From Bacillota bacterium (lineage in GTDB: Bacteria > Bacillota > Clostridia > Saccharofermentanales > DTU023): 29,953 nt of DNA. Positions 23,304 through 29,953 of the stretch are shown in pieces; the first letter of the stretch is position 1, and the number at the start of each line of letters is the position of its first letter. The notes under the pieces are model-generated. The model saw only the letters and a list, made by a program, of their open reading frames with translations, had not been told where the DNA came from and did not search any database. The translations under genes and the position numbers were made by a program. The stretch spans positions 1 to 29,953 of the forward strand of contig JAFAAL010000049.1 in the NCBI GenBank assembly GCA_023426575.1, read 5' to 3'.

Positions 23304-24329
23304 TTACTCCGGAATCAGGCGCTGCTCGAAACCTGCGGTCATCTCAATCTTCCCATCGGGCATAATCCAGAGCGCCTCGACTCCATATGTATTGACGAGG
23401 GCCTTACCCTCTTCGAGACTGAGGTTAAAGAGAGCTGTGGCCAAGAGGTCGCAGACGCCTGAGTCTTTTCCAAGAATTGAAATGGACAGATATTGATCCT
23501 GGGGCATGAGGTCCTCGGGGTCGAGAATATGGGCATAGCGCTGACCCTTGAAGTCAAAGTAGCGCTCATAGAGGCCCGAGGTGACGAGAGATTCGTCGAC
23601 AAGATCGACGACAAGGCGGGGAAAGCCCGGCTCTGTGCCCTTAAAAGGATCTTGGATGAGAACGCGCCAGGGCTCGCCATTGGCCTTGCTGCCGAGGGCT
23701 CGGACATTGCCGCCAATCGAGAGGAGACAGTGATCGTAGCCCTCTGTCTTCAAGTCTTGGACGAGCCGTTCGACGGCCCAGCCCTTGGCGACGCCCCCGA
23801 GGTCTAGGAGTGTGTCCGGATTTTGAAAGCGCAAGGTCCCCTGGCTCGCATCGTATGAAATCGCTTCGAGATCTGTGCTCGGGAGGAGAGGGGCGAGATC
23901 TTCAGGCGTCAAAATCTCGTCTCGCTTCTCTTGCAGCAGCTCATCTCGCACTTGACGCCACAAGAGCACGGCGCGACCGAGCGCTGGGTTGAAGGCGCCG
24001 TGACTGTCTTTGGCCCCCTGCCAGGCCAGGGCCAGCACCTGATTTAAGTCCGGATCTAGCACGACTTCCTGAGTGACGGCCTCGCGATTGACAACGGCAA
24101 GATTTTGAACGTCGGGGAAGGTCTCATAAGGCGTGAAGACTTGATGATAGTGTGTCAGTTGCCGCTCGAATTCCTGAGCGGATTGAAAGCTCGAATCCTC
24201 GACGAGGAGTGTCGTAAAAGAATCAAACTGACCCGTGAACTGAAAAGTCCGGCGCTCAGGACTGGGGGTGCAAGCGACACTGAGGAGCAGGCAGATTGAA
24301 AAGAGAATGGCAAGAGCAGGTTTCAACAT
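23304..24329 (-). CDS. apbE: FAD:protein FMN transferase (ApbE) lipoprotein
   Basis: ApbE attaches FMN from FAD to Thr/Ser of exported flavoproteins such as Rnf or Nqr subunits. I chose ATG 24329, which starts directly with signal peptide and lipobox SVAC (Cys20); the longer TTG frame from 24347 adds six unlikely residues. Signatures are the TGQFDSFTTLLV start of the domain, FNPALGRAVLLWR, the LDLGGVAKGWAVERL motif, LLSIGGNVRALGSK and HILDP followed later by DSGVCDLLATALF. A target with a D-x-x-(S/T)G(A/S)-(S/T)-like motif or an rnf operon is not in the window. The 341-residue length is normal. Confidence 0.95.
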   Translation of the reverse strand: MLKPALAILFSICLLLSVACTPSPERRTFQFTGQFDSFTTLLVEDSSFQSAQEFERQLTHYHQVFTPYETFPDVQNLAVVNREAVTQEVVLDPDLNQVLALAWQGAKDSHGAFNPALGRAVLLWRQVRDELLQEKRDEILTPEDLAPLLPSTDLEAISYDASQGTLRFQNPDTLLDLGGVAKGWAVERLVQDLKTEGYDHCLLSIGGNVRALGSKANGEPWRVLIQDPFKGTEPGFPRLVVDLVDESLVTSGLYERYFDFKGQRYAHILDPEDLMPQDQYLSISILGKDSGVCDLLATALFNLSLEEGKALVNTYGVEALWIMPDGKIEMTAGFEQRLIPE

Positions 24330-24407
24330 GAGGCAATTATGAGCCAAGCCCGAAAAATGAGCAAATATCTGTTAAAATGACAGTAATCACGTCTGGAGGG
24401 TAATGAA

Positions 24408-25163
24408 TTGAAGATCGTTTCATGGAATGTCAATGGCTTGCGCGCAATTTTGAAGAAGAGTTTTCGAGAGGATATGCAGGGGCTAGACCCAGATATCTTC
24501 TGCCTTCAAGAGATCAAGTTGCAAGAAGACCAGGTCGACTACGCCCCTGAAAACTATCATGGCTATTGGAATTACGCCGAAAAGAAAGGTTATTCGGGAG
24601 TTGCCACCTTTTCCAAGAGTGAACCCCTGGCCTTTACGACGGGGATCAACATGCCCTGTCATGATACGGAGGGGCGCGTTTTGACCCTCGACTATGGCTC
24701 ATTTTATCTCGTCAACTGCTACACGCCGAACTCTCAGAATGAACTGCGTCGCCTGCCTTATCGCGTTGAATGGGAGCAGGCCTTTCGTGATTATTTACAG
24801 AGTCTCATGCGCGACAAGTCCGTCATCCTCTGCGGTGACCTCAACGTCGCCCATCGCGAGATAGATCTCAAGAACCCTGCGGCCAACCGCATGAATGCAG
24901 GATTCTCAGATGAAGAGCGGGCAGAATTTGCGAAGCTCTTGGATATCGGCTTCATCGATACCTTCCGCTTTTTCTACCCAGAGCTCGAGGACGCCTACAC
25001 GTGGTGGTCATATCGCACCAGAGCTCGCGATCGCAACGCGGGCTGGAGAATCGATTATTTTCTCATCTCAAGCGATCTAGAATCCAAGTTGAAATCTGCC
25101 AGCATCCACCACGAGATCATGGGCTCCGACCACTGCCCTGTCAGCATTGAAATCGACCTATAG
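24408..25163 (+). CDS. xth: Exodeoxyribonuclease III (AP endonuclease)
   Basis: This Mg-dependent nuclease cuts at abasic sites and trims 3' ends in base excision repair. The start is TTG 24408, with GGAGGG at 24395-24400 seven bases before it. The 251-residue protein has the complete motif set: MKIVSWNVNG at the N-terminus (Asn7), LQEIKLQ with metal ligand Glu35, the GRVLTLDYGSFYLVNCYTPNS segment, the catalytic GDLNVAH, and SDHCPV with the general-base-linked Asp/His near the C-terminus. It resembles the Bacillus ExoA type. The downstream H1-tail gene begins nine bases later, suggesting co-transcription. Confidence 0.96.
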   Translation: MKIVSWNVNGLRAILKKSFREDMQGLDPDIFCLQEIKLQEDQVDYAPENYHGYWNYAEKKGYSGVATFSKSEPLAFTTGINMPCHDTEGRVLTLDYGSFYLVNCYTPNSQNELRRLPYRVEWEQAFRDYLQSLMRDKSVILCGDLNVAHREIDLKNPAANRMNAGFSDEERAEFAKLLDIGFIDTFRFFYPELEDAYTWWSYRTRARDRNAGWRIDYFLISSDLESKLKSASIHHEIMGSDHCPVSIEIDL

Positions 25164-25172
25164 GAGAGCAAT

Positions 25173-25859
25173 ATGGACCAAGTAAAATTAGCCGAACTCA
25201 TCGCCGAATACCGCCGCCTGACTAAGTATTGGCAAGAACTGCTCGAAAAAGAGACCACCCAGCGCGAGAAAATCGAGCACAAATTTGCCAAGGACCAGGG
25301 CGCCGAACTGAGGAATCAGCTGAGGAGCTGGGCCGAAGAGACGGGCCTGCGCTCCGAGCAGACCAGCACAGTCGAAGCTCTAAAAGAAGCTGAGCGCAAG
25401 CTCTTCTTCTACGTCTTAAACAACACGGATGACCCGCTGACCGAGACAGAAATGCGGCTGATAGCCGAAGACTATGCCGAGCGCATCACCTATCTCAAGG
25501 AGAACTTTCTAAAGTCAGAAGAAGAGAAGGAAGAAGAGGCGGCCCAGGCCAGGCAAAAACAGTCAAAAGCCAAGAGCAGCAAGAGCAGCAAGGCCAGCCC
25601 TGCAAAGAAGAGTCCTGCGAAGAAGCCCGCAGCCAAGCCTGCAGCTAAGCCCGCCGCCAAGCCTGCAGCCAAGCCAGCCGCCAAAGCAGCCGCCAAGCCA
25701 GCCGCCAAAGCAGCCGCCAAAACAGATGCCAAAGCAGCCGCCAAGCCAGCTGCTAAGAAAGCAAGCAGCAAAAGCGCCCGCAAGACCGCCGCTAAGAAGC
25801 CGGCCAGCAAAAAATCAGCCGCCAAAAAATCAGCCGCCAAGACGTCAGAAGAGGCCTAG
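25173..25859 (+). CDS. Protein with helical N-domain and histone H1-like Lys/Ala/Pro tail, function unknown
   Basis: The 228-residue protein has two parts. Residues 1-128 are charged and predicted helical, with Glu/Lys/Arg-rich stretches and a short hydrophobic LFFYVLNN strip at about 77-84; I do not recognise a family. Residues 129-224 are almost entirely Lys, Ala, Pro and Ser, including about eleven tandem KPAA/KAAA units, as in histone H1 tails and bacterial H1-like proteins (HctB, AlgP, tails of some HU proteins). The tail should be unfolded and bind DNA or RNA electrostatically. It follows exodeoxyribonuclease III by nine bases and ends one base before cdd, so it may act with nucleic acids in repair or nucleoid packing; this is inference. 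ATG 25173 follows AGGAG. Confidence 0.75.
   Translation: MDQVKLAELIAEYRRLTKYWQELLEKETTQREKIEHKFAKDQGAELRNQLRSWAEETGLRSEQTSTVEALKEAERKLFFYVLNNTDDPLTETEMRLIAEDYAERITYLKENFLKSEEEKEEEAAQARQKQSKAKSSKSSKASPAKKSPAKKPAAKPAAKPAAKPAAKPAAKAAAKPAAKAAAKTDAKAAAKPAAKKASSKSARKTAAKKPASKKSAAKKSAAKTSEEA
25623..25757 (+). repeat. 12-base tandem repeat encoding (K-P/A-A-A)n
   Basis: About eleven degenerate 12-base units of the form AAG-CCN-GCN-GCN or AAA-GCA-GCC-GCC lie in frame inside the Lys/Ala/Pro tail. Neighbouring units are near identical, so slippage could change the copy number by multiples of four codons without breaking the frame. Confidence 0.85.
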
Positions 25860-25860
25860 C

Positions 25861-26262
25861 ATGTCCGATGTCAAGACTCTCTTTGCCTGCGCTCGGGCCT
25901 TCCGCGAACGTGCATATGCCCCCTACTCTCATTACCGCGTAGGAGCCGCGGTCCTCGATGAGCAGGGGAGAGTCTTCGGCGGCTGCAATATTGAAAACTG
26001 TAACTACGGGGGCACGGTCTGCGCCGAGCGCGTGGCCATCTGGCGCGCGATCGCCGAAGGGGCTCAGATGATCAGAGCCCTGGCCGTGGTCGTGGAGGAG
26101 GGCCAAGAGGCCAAGCCATGCGGCTTCTGTCGCCAGATTATGGCTGAGTTTGCGGCTCCCGACTTTAAGCTCTACCTGGCCTGGCCGAATGAGAGTGGCT
26201 ATCTCTGCCTGAGTCTCGAGGACATCTTGCCGCATGCGTTCCGTCCTGCAGACCTCAGATAA
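25861..26262 (+). CDS. cdd: Cytidine deaminase
   Basis: Cdd deaminates cytidine and deoxycytidine to uridine forms in pyrimidine salvage. The 133-residue length is normal for the homotetrameric class. The zinc site is complete: Cys54 and catalytic Glu56 in CAERVAI, and Cys87/Cys90 in PCGFCRQ. The N-terminal YAPYSHYRVGAA and FGGCNIENCNYG substrate motifs are clear. ATG 25861 follows GAGG six bases upstream, one base after the stop of the previous gene. The end overlaps the DUF2079 gene by 29 bases. Confidence 0.97.
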   Translation: MSDVKTLFACARAFRERAYAPYSHYRVGAAVLDEQGRVFGGCNIENCNYGGTVCAERVAIWRAIAEGAQMIRALAVVVEEGQEAKPCGFCRQIMAEFAAPDFKLYLAWPNESGYLCLSLEDILPHAFRPADLR

Positions 26263-28078
26263 GTGGCAACGCCTAAGCTCTCTGGCCTATGTCCTGGCCT
26301 CAGCCTGGCTCATCGTCCAGAGTTTTCTCCTCTGCCTCCCTCAGTCGTATGAACTCTTGCCAGCCGTCCTGGAGCTCAAGGGTCTATTCATTCTTATTGT
26401 TCTCCATCTGGGATTGACCTTAGTCCTAGATTGGCTCTGCTCTGCGCTCAGACGACGCCAACTCTTATGGGCGAGTCTGACGCTCTTTTTTGCGGTGACG
26501 AGCTTGAGCTATTTTCTGAGAACACACTCTCTTCTGAATTCCACGTCAGCCTGCGCTTTCATCTTGACGCTCTTTAGCGCCGTGCAGCTCGTGCGGCTGG
26601 GTCCAGCCCGCATTCCAAATCTAAGGGAGGGCCACGATCGAGCGCAGCCGAGGCGCGAGTCTTGCTCTCTCATCTTTCTCTTTATAGCTCTTGCATTTTA
26701 CCTTTATATCGCCTGCCGCTATAGCTTTGCCAAGGCGGGACGCATCATCCACCCCGCCTTCGACCACGGCATCTTCGTCCAAATCTTTGAGAATATCTGG
26801 CGGACCTTGAGACCCCTCAGCACTCTCGAGCGCGGCACGCTCCTCAGCCACTCAGCTGTCCACTTCTCACCGAGCCTCTATCTCTTGGCTCCTTTCTATC
26901 AACTGTTCAAGATGATCTTTGGCAGTGCTGGTCTGAACCTCATGCAATTTGCCATCGTCCTCGCGGCCCTCGTGCCCGCAAATCTCTGGCTCTCACGACT
27001 GGGCTACGATAAGACGACGAGGCGATTGCTGCTCGGGGCTTTTGCCCTCAGTCCCTTCCTCATCTTTTCCTCGTTCTACGACTTCCATGAAAATGCGCTC
27101 TTGCCCCTGGCCATAGCGCTCTACTTTCTCAGTCATCAGCGCGGTCGCAAAGTCTGGATTTATCTCTCTACGGCGCTTCTCCTCGGGATCAAGGAGGACG
27201 CCTTTATCTATCTTGTCGCCATCAGTCTCGCCTATTTTTGTCTCGCCTGGCGCCAGCGCGATCTGCGAAAACTCAGCTTTGAACTCAGTCAGATAGCGCT
27301 CGCCCTCCTCTATTTTGTCCTGGCAACGCAGTACATCAAGAGTTTTGGCCTCGGCATCATGTCTTCGCGCTTTCAGAATCTCTTTGCGGACGGCGATGCC
27401 TCCCTCATCCGCGTGCTCATCGGCGCTTATATGCGTCCCGGTCTCATGATAATGACAGTGACAAAAGCCCCCAAAATTCTCTATCTCAGTGTCACTTTCG
27501 GCATTTCCCTGGGGGTTCTCTTCTGGACTAGGCTGCGCTATCTCTGGTGTCTGACGCTTCCCCTCTTCCTCGTCAATCTCCTGAGTGATTGGCCGTATCA
27601 ATATGATTTCTTCTTTCAGTATCACTATGGGACACAGATCTTGCTCTGCATGGCACTGAGCATCGCTCTGCTACAGCCTGAGATCTCCGAGATATGGCGC
27701 CGCAGAGCGGCGGGAGCCGCCTTGGTGCTCGCTCTGGTCACGAGTCTCGCACTGCTCCTCTCCCGTCCTCTCTGGCCCCTACAGACAGCCGAAGAACGGC
27801 AGGATGCAAGGCGGATTCAGGCTGCGCTGGCAGAGATTCCCGCCGAGGCCACGGCCTATGTCAGCTCATTTCTCGCAAGTCCGCTCGCAGAGCGAGGCGT
27901 GACCGTCTATGAGGGCAATTACTACCAATTTGAGCAGAGTCATTTACCAGACTACATCGTGATCGACCAGCGTCCGTCAGTCGGGGAGCCCTTTGCGCTC
28001 GGGCAGCTGTCAGCCCATTATGAACAGTGGGACTATGTCGACAAATTTCTCATCATCTACAAGAAAAAGGGGAGCTGA
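26234..28078 (+). CDS. DUF2079-family polytopic membrane protein
   Basis: The 614-residue protein has about twelve membrane segments and a soluble C-terminal region of about 100 residues. The DUF2079 hallmark is visible at about residues 175-215: FDHGIFVQIFENIWRT, then HSAVHFSPSLYLLAPFY, followed by FYDFHENALLPLAIAL. The family resembles GT-C type glycosyltransferases in topology (an acidic residue in the first loop), so a polyprenyl-phosphate-sugar dependent enzyme is possible, but no activity is established. ATG 26234 lies within the end of cdd, with GAGGAC upstream, suggesting translational coupling. It is the last gene of the xth-to-DUF2079 group. Confidence 0.85.
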   Translation: MRSVLQTSDKWQRLSSLAYVLASAWLIVQSFLLCLPQSYELLPAVLELKGLFILIVLHLGLTLVLDWLCSALRRRQLLWASLTLFFAVTSLSYFLRTHSLLNSTSACAFILTLFSAVQLVRLGPARIPNLREGHDRAQPRRESCSLIFLFIALAFYLYIACRYSFAKAGRIIHPAFDHGIFVQIFENIWRTLRPLSTLERGTLLSHSAVHFSPSLYLLAPFYQLFKMIFGSAGLNLMQFAIVLAALVPANLWLSRLGYDKTTRRLLLGAFALSPFLIFSSFYDFHENALLPLAIALYFLSHQRGRKVWIYLSTALLLGIKEDAFIYLVAISLAYFCLAWRQRDLRKLSFELSQIALALLYFVLATQYIKSFGLGIMSSRFQNLFADGDASLIRVLIGAYMRPGLMIMTVTKAPKILYLSVTFGISLGVLFWTRLRYLWCLTLPLFLVNLLSDWPYQYDFFFQYHYGTQILLCMALSIALLQPEISEIWRRRAAGAALVLALVTSLALLLSRPLWPLQTAEERQDARRIQAALAEIPAEATAYVSSFLASPLAERGVTVYEGNYYQFEQSHLPDYIVIDQRPSVGEPFALGQLSAHYEQWDYVDKFLIIYKKKGS

Positions 28079-28089
28079 GGCCCTCCGCC

Positions 28090-28118
28090 TTGTCACAAGG
28101 CCTGAAAAGGATTACAAT
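28090..28118 (+). promoter_or_regulatory. Promoter of the serine hydrolase gene (TTGTCA-17-TACAAT)
   Basis: TTGTCA (28090-28095) and TACAAT (28113-28118) are separated by 17 bases, with the start codon 29 bases after the -10. It begins 12 bases after the DUF2079 stop, marking a separate transcription unit. Confidence 0.78.
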
Positions 28119-28147
28119 GCCTGTGCTTATAGCTCATAGGTGAGGGT

Positions 28148-29488
28148 ATGGATTACAAAAAAATTATCAAGTACATCTTTGTCATTTTGATCGCGATCAA
28201 CGTCCTTTTGCTGGTGGCTTGTCTCGCGTGGTCCTATCTGGACGACATGGAGGAAGAGAACCTCATGGCGGCCATCAGTGATCAGGAGGAGACGACAGCC
28301 GAGCAAGAGTCTGAGCCCGAGGAGACAAGGCTTCGTGAGGAGGAGACGGAGCGCGTGCCCCAGAAGGCGGAAGCTGAGACCTCAAAACTCGAGAAGCTCG
28401 ACTTAAGAGAAACCTCTTGGCAGATGGCAGATCCCGCCGTGGCCGTCAATAGCCCCAAGACGGCAACGCTTGCAGCCATCTTGAAACAATACCTCGAGAG
28501 CACGGGGACGGACCTCAGCCAAGTCAGCATTGTTTACGAGAACCTCATCACGCATGAGCGCTATGTCTTCAATGGTGATCAGCGCTACTTTACGGCCTCG
28601 ACGGTCAAGACGCCCGTCGCCATGGTCTATTATCAGATGATCTATGATGGCATTCTGCCGCAAGATTTGAAGGTCCCCTATGTCGCCTGCGAGTATTTCA
28701 TTGAGGACGGCTACCCTCTCGCCCCCCAAGGGACCAATTTGCCCGTCAAGATGCTCATTGAAAACGCGATTATTCACAGTGGCAATACGTCCACCTCGGC
28801 TCTTTTCAACTACTTCAAGGAGAACGGGAGCTTCCTCCACGAGCATCTCGATAAGCGCCTCGGCATGAAATACAGCAGTGACACGAGGATTACTGCGAAC
28901 GAGGCGATGCGTATTCTCGAGGAACTCTACTACAACGAGCATCATGTGCCAGGCTATGACGAGCTCAAGAACCTCATGAAGCGGACGACCTGGCACTATT
29001 TCTTTACTTCCAAGCTGCCAGGCCTGGAGATCGCCCATAAGTACGGACTCTATGACGCCAATATGCATGATATCGGCATCGTCTATGCCGACCAACCCTA
29101 TGCCTTTGCGGTCTATACTAATACGGGCTCTGGCTATCAGTTGATTCCAGACATCGGCTGGATCATCAACGAATGGCACGAAAAGGGGAGTGTCAATCTC
29201 GCTGCCATGCCTGCCACAGAACTTCCGGCCAATGCAGCCTCCGAGGTCTCGTACGAGGAGTACTACGAGAACACGGAATATCCTGCAGGCAACGAAATGC
29301 CTCTCGAGGCCGAGCAGCCGCAGTTGCCGCAGGAGAGTCAAACAACAGCTCTAGAGAGACCGACAGGCATCCCTCTCGAGACCACGGCAAGTCCTACTGA
29401 GGACTATAATGTGCCGAGTCCGACATCAACGATGGTCTTCCCCACCAAGCCATGGGAGGCCCCGATTAAACCTCCCATCGAGCCCTAA
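28148..29488 (+). CDS. Membrane-anchored class A beta-lactamase-fold serine hydrolase
   Basis: The 446-residue protein starts with a membrane segment (about residues 8-30; it contains LVAC with Cys25, so lipid attachment is also possible). An acidic, Glu-rich linker follows to about residue 95. The catalytic domain carries the serine-hydrolase triad motifs: STVK with Ser151/Lys154, SGN at 211-213, and HKYG at 297-300 in place of KTG. A Pro/Thr/Glu-rich tail of about 100 residues ends the protein. Such proteins are often labelled beta-lactamase class A or serine hydrolase (PF13354). The classic Glu166 omega-loop pattern is not evident, so antibiotic hydrolysis should not be assumed; a cell-wall-related role is equally possible. 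Confidence 0.88.
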   Translation: MDYKKIIKYIFVILIAINVLLLVACLAWSYLDDMEEENLMAAISDQEETTAEQESEPEETRLREEETERVPQKAEAETSKLEKLDLRETSWQMADPAVAVNSPKTATLAAILKQYLESTGTDLSQVSIVYENLITHERYVFNGDQRYFTASTVKTPVAMVYYQMIYDGILPQDLKVPYVACEYFIEDGYPLAPQGTNLPVKMLIENAIIHSGNTSTSALFNYFKENGSFLHEHLDKRLGMKYSSDTRITANEAMRILEELYYNEHHVPGYDELKNLMKRTTWHYFFTSKLPGLEIAHKYGLYDANMHDIGIVYADQPYAFAVYTNTGSGYQLIPDIGWIINEWHEKGSVNLAAMPATELPANAASEVSYEEYYENTEYPAGNEMPLEAEQPQLPQESQTTALERPTGIPLETTASPTEDYNVPSPTSTMVFPTKPWEAPIKPPIEP

Positions 29489-29507
29489 GATTTCTTCTGG
29501 GAGAGGC

Positions 29508-29536
29508 TTGACATCTCTCATGTGCCTTGCTATTAT
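29508..29536 (+). promoter_or_regulatory. Promoter of the tRNA-Gly/tRNA-Cys unit (TTGACA-17-TATTAT)
   Basis: Consensus TTGACA (29508-29513) and TATTAT (29531-29536) are spaced by 17 bases, with tRNA-Gly starting 26 bases after the -10. Confidence 0.9.
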
Positions 29537-29561
29537 TGCAACGCACTCGCAAGAGGCGTCT

Positions 29562-29636
29562 GCGGGATTAACTCAGTGGTAGAGTGTCACCTTGCCAAGG
29601 TGAAAGTCGCGAGTTCGAATCTCGTATCCCGCTCCA
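29562..29636 (+). tRNA. tRNA-Gly(GCC)
   Basis: The acceptor stem pairs GCGGGAT (29562-29568) with ATCCCGC (29626-29632). The anticodon stem TCACC/GGTGA carries GCC at 29594-29596. The T arm GAGTTCGAATCTC is canonical, and CCA is encoded at 29634-29636. Confidence 0.97.
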
Positions 29637-29639
29637 CAC

Positions 29640-29669
29640 GGGGTCGCCAAGCGGCGACCCCTTTATTAT
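29640..29669 (+). terminator. Strong hairpin between tRNA-Gly and tRNA-Cys, possible partial terminator
   Basis: GGGGTCGCC (29640-29648) pairs perfectly with GGCGACCCC (29653-29661) around AAGC. It is followed by TTTATTAT, a weak and interrupted T tract. No promoter is visible for tRNA-Cys, so transcription must read through in part. Confidence 0.55.
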
Positions 29670-29744
<75 letters not shown>

Positions 29745-29751
29745 AAACAAC

Positions 29752-29789
29752 ACTCCGTCATGAACACGATCATGGCGGAGTATTTTTTA
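29752..29789 (+). terminator. Intrinsic terminator of the tRNA-Gly/tRNA-Cys unit
   Basis: A 12-bp stem (29752-29763 with 29770-29781, one G-T pair) is followed by ATTTTTT. It begins eight bases after the tRNA-Cys CCA. Confidence 0.92.
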
Positions 29790-29797
29790 TCTTCTGA

Positions 29798-29953
29798 AAT
29801 GCCTGCGGTTCAAGTCTTCGGTCAAAATCTTCATATTTGCCGTCGATTGTGCAAAAATTGCTTGCCCAGGGAATCATCGCTAAGACTAAGGAAGGAAAAT
29901 ATTACGCTAACACAGAGCGATTGTCCAAAAATTTGATTTGGAAGTCCTACATC
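29798..29953 (+). CDS. Partial open frame, possible winged-helix fragment, runs off the window
   Basis: From the in-frame stop at 29795-29797 the frame stays open to the window end. The translation from about 29831 (SYLPSIVQKLLAQGIIAKT, then EGKYYANTERLSKNLIW and KSYI) looks like real protein, with a helix-turn and a short GKYY wing-like segment. No ATG or ribosome site lies upstream in frame; TTG 29837, GTG 29849 or TTG 29858 would be needed. It may be a 5'-truncated gene remnant beside the tRNA-Cys terminator. The overlapping frame that begins with ATG at 29772 starts inside the terminator stem and looks like chance. I cannot name a family. Confidence 0.35.

Noticed and set aside
25490..25840. 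Long Ala/Leu-rich frame on the minus strand opposite the H1-tail gene
   Set aside because: It is the complement of the Lys/Ala/Pro repeat; the composition follows from the repeat, and the start has no ribosome site.
29772..29936. Plus-strand frame starting at ATG in the tRNA-Cys terminator
   Set aside because: The ATG lies inside the terminator stem, no ribosome site precedes it, and another frame of the same stretch looks more protein-like.

Overview
The window looks like ordinary chromosome from an anaerobic, low-oxygen Bacillota (Clostridia-type) bacterium with moderately high G+C. I infer this from the gene set: a [4Fe-4S]-type PurF with all four cluster cysteines, a BMP-type nucleoside ABC operon, a YwaF/TIGR02206 membrane protein, Xpt, a TraX-family protein, CcdA with a TlpA lipoprotein, AGGAGG-like ribosome binding sites, TTGACA/TATAAT promoters and tRNAs with encoded CCA. 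No species name can be supported from the sequence alone.

Layout. 1-100: 3' part of tRNA-Ser(GGA) with its terminator. 107-598: a C-terminal remnant of an M42 aminopeptidase. 623-788: tRNA-Arg(ACG) on the minus strand with terminator and promoter. 828-1778: TraX-family membrane protein (-). 1933-6174: mreB, rho and purF, probably one operon. 6128-7610 (-): a PAP2-like phosphatase and a TIGR02206 membrane protein. 7755-8512: rpsD with promoter, structured leader and terminator. 8568-10688: lpdA and nagB. 10747-15735: a four-gene BMP-family nucleoside/purine-type ABC transporter, whose lipoprotein gene carries an in-frame amber codon 22 codons before a plausible natural end. 15825-17306: ccdA and a TlpA/ResA-like thioredoxin lipoprotein. 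17312-18408: a DMT-family permease and an overlapping 59-residue membrane protein. 18436-18699: promoter, tRNA-Leu(TAA), tRNA-fMet(CAT), terminator. 18762-20299: xpt and a convergent 2-hydroxyacid dehydrogenase. 20371-23303: a BtuFCD/FecBCD-type ABC importer. 23304-24329 (-): ApbE lipoprotein. 24408-28078: exodeoxyribonuclease III, a protein with a histone H1-like Lys/Ala/Pro tail, cytidine deaminase, and a DUF2079 membrane protein. 28148-29488: membrane-anchored class A beta-lactamase-fold serine hydrolase. 29508-29789: promoter, tRNA-Gly(GCC), tRNA-Cys(GCA), terminator. 29798-29953: an open frame without a clear start, running off the end.

How the genes fit together. Purine and pyrimidine handling recurs: purF (de novo synthesis), xpt (salvage), the BMP transporter (nucleoside-type uptake) and cdd (cytidine salvage). 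Electron and cofactor functions are lpdA, CcdA/TlpA, ApbE and the B12/iron-type importer. Envelope functions are mreB, nagB, the PAP2/TIGR02206 pair, DUF2079 and the serine hydrolase. Strong intrinsic terminators sit after the stable-RNA genes and rpsD, whereas three convergent protein-gene junctions overlap or abut with no intrinsic terminator.

I found no CRISPR array, insertion sequence, prophage, defence island or obvious new multi-gene system. The most interesting points are the in-frame amber in the BMP lipoprotein, the H1-tail protein beside a DNA-repair nuclease, the missed small membrane protein, and the gene fragments lying against tRNA terminators at both ends of the window.
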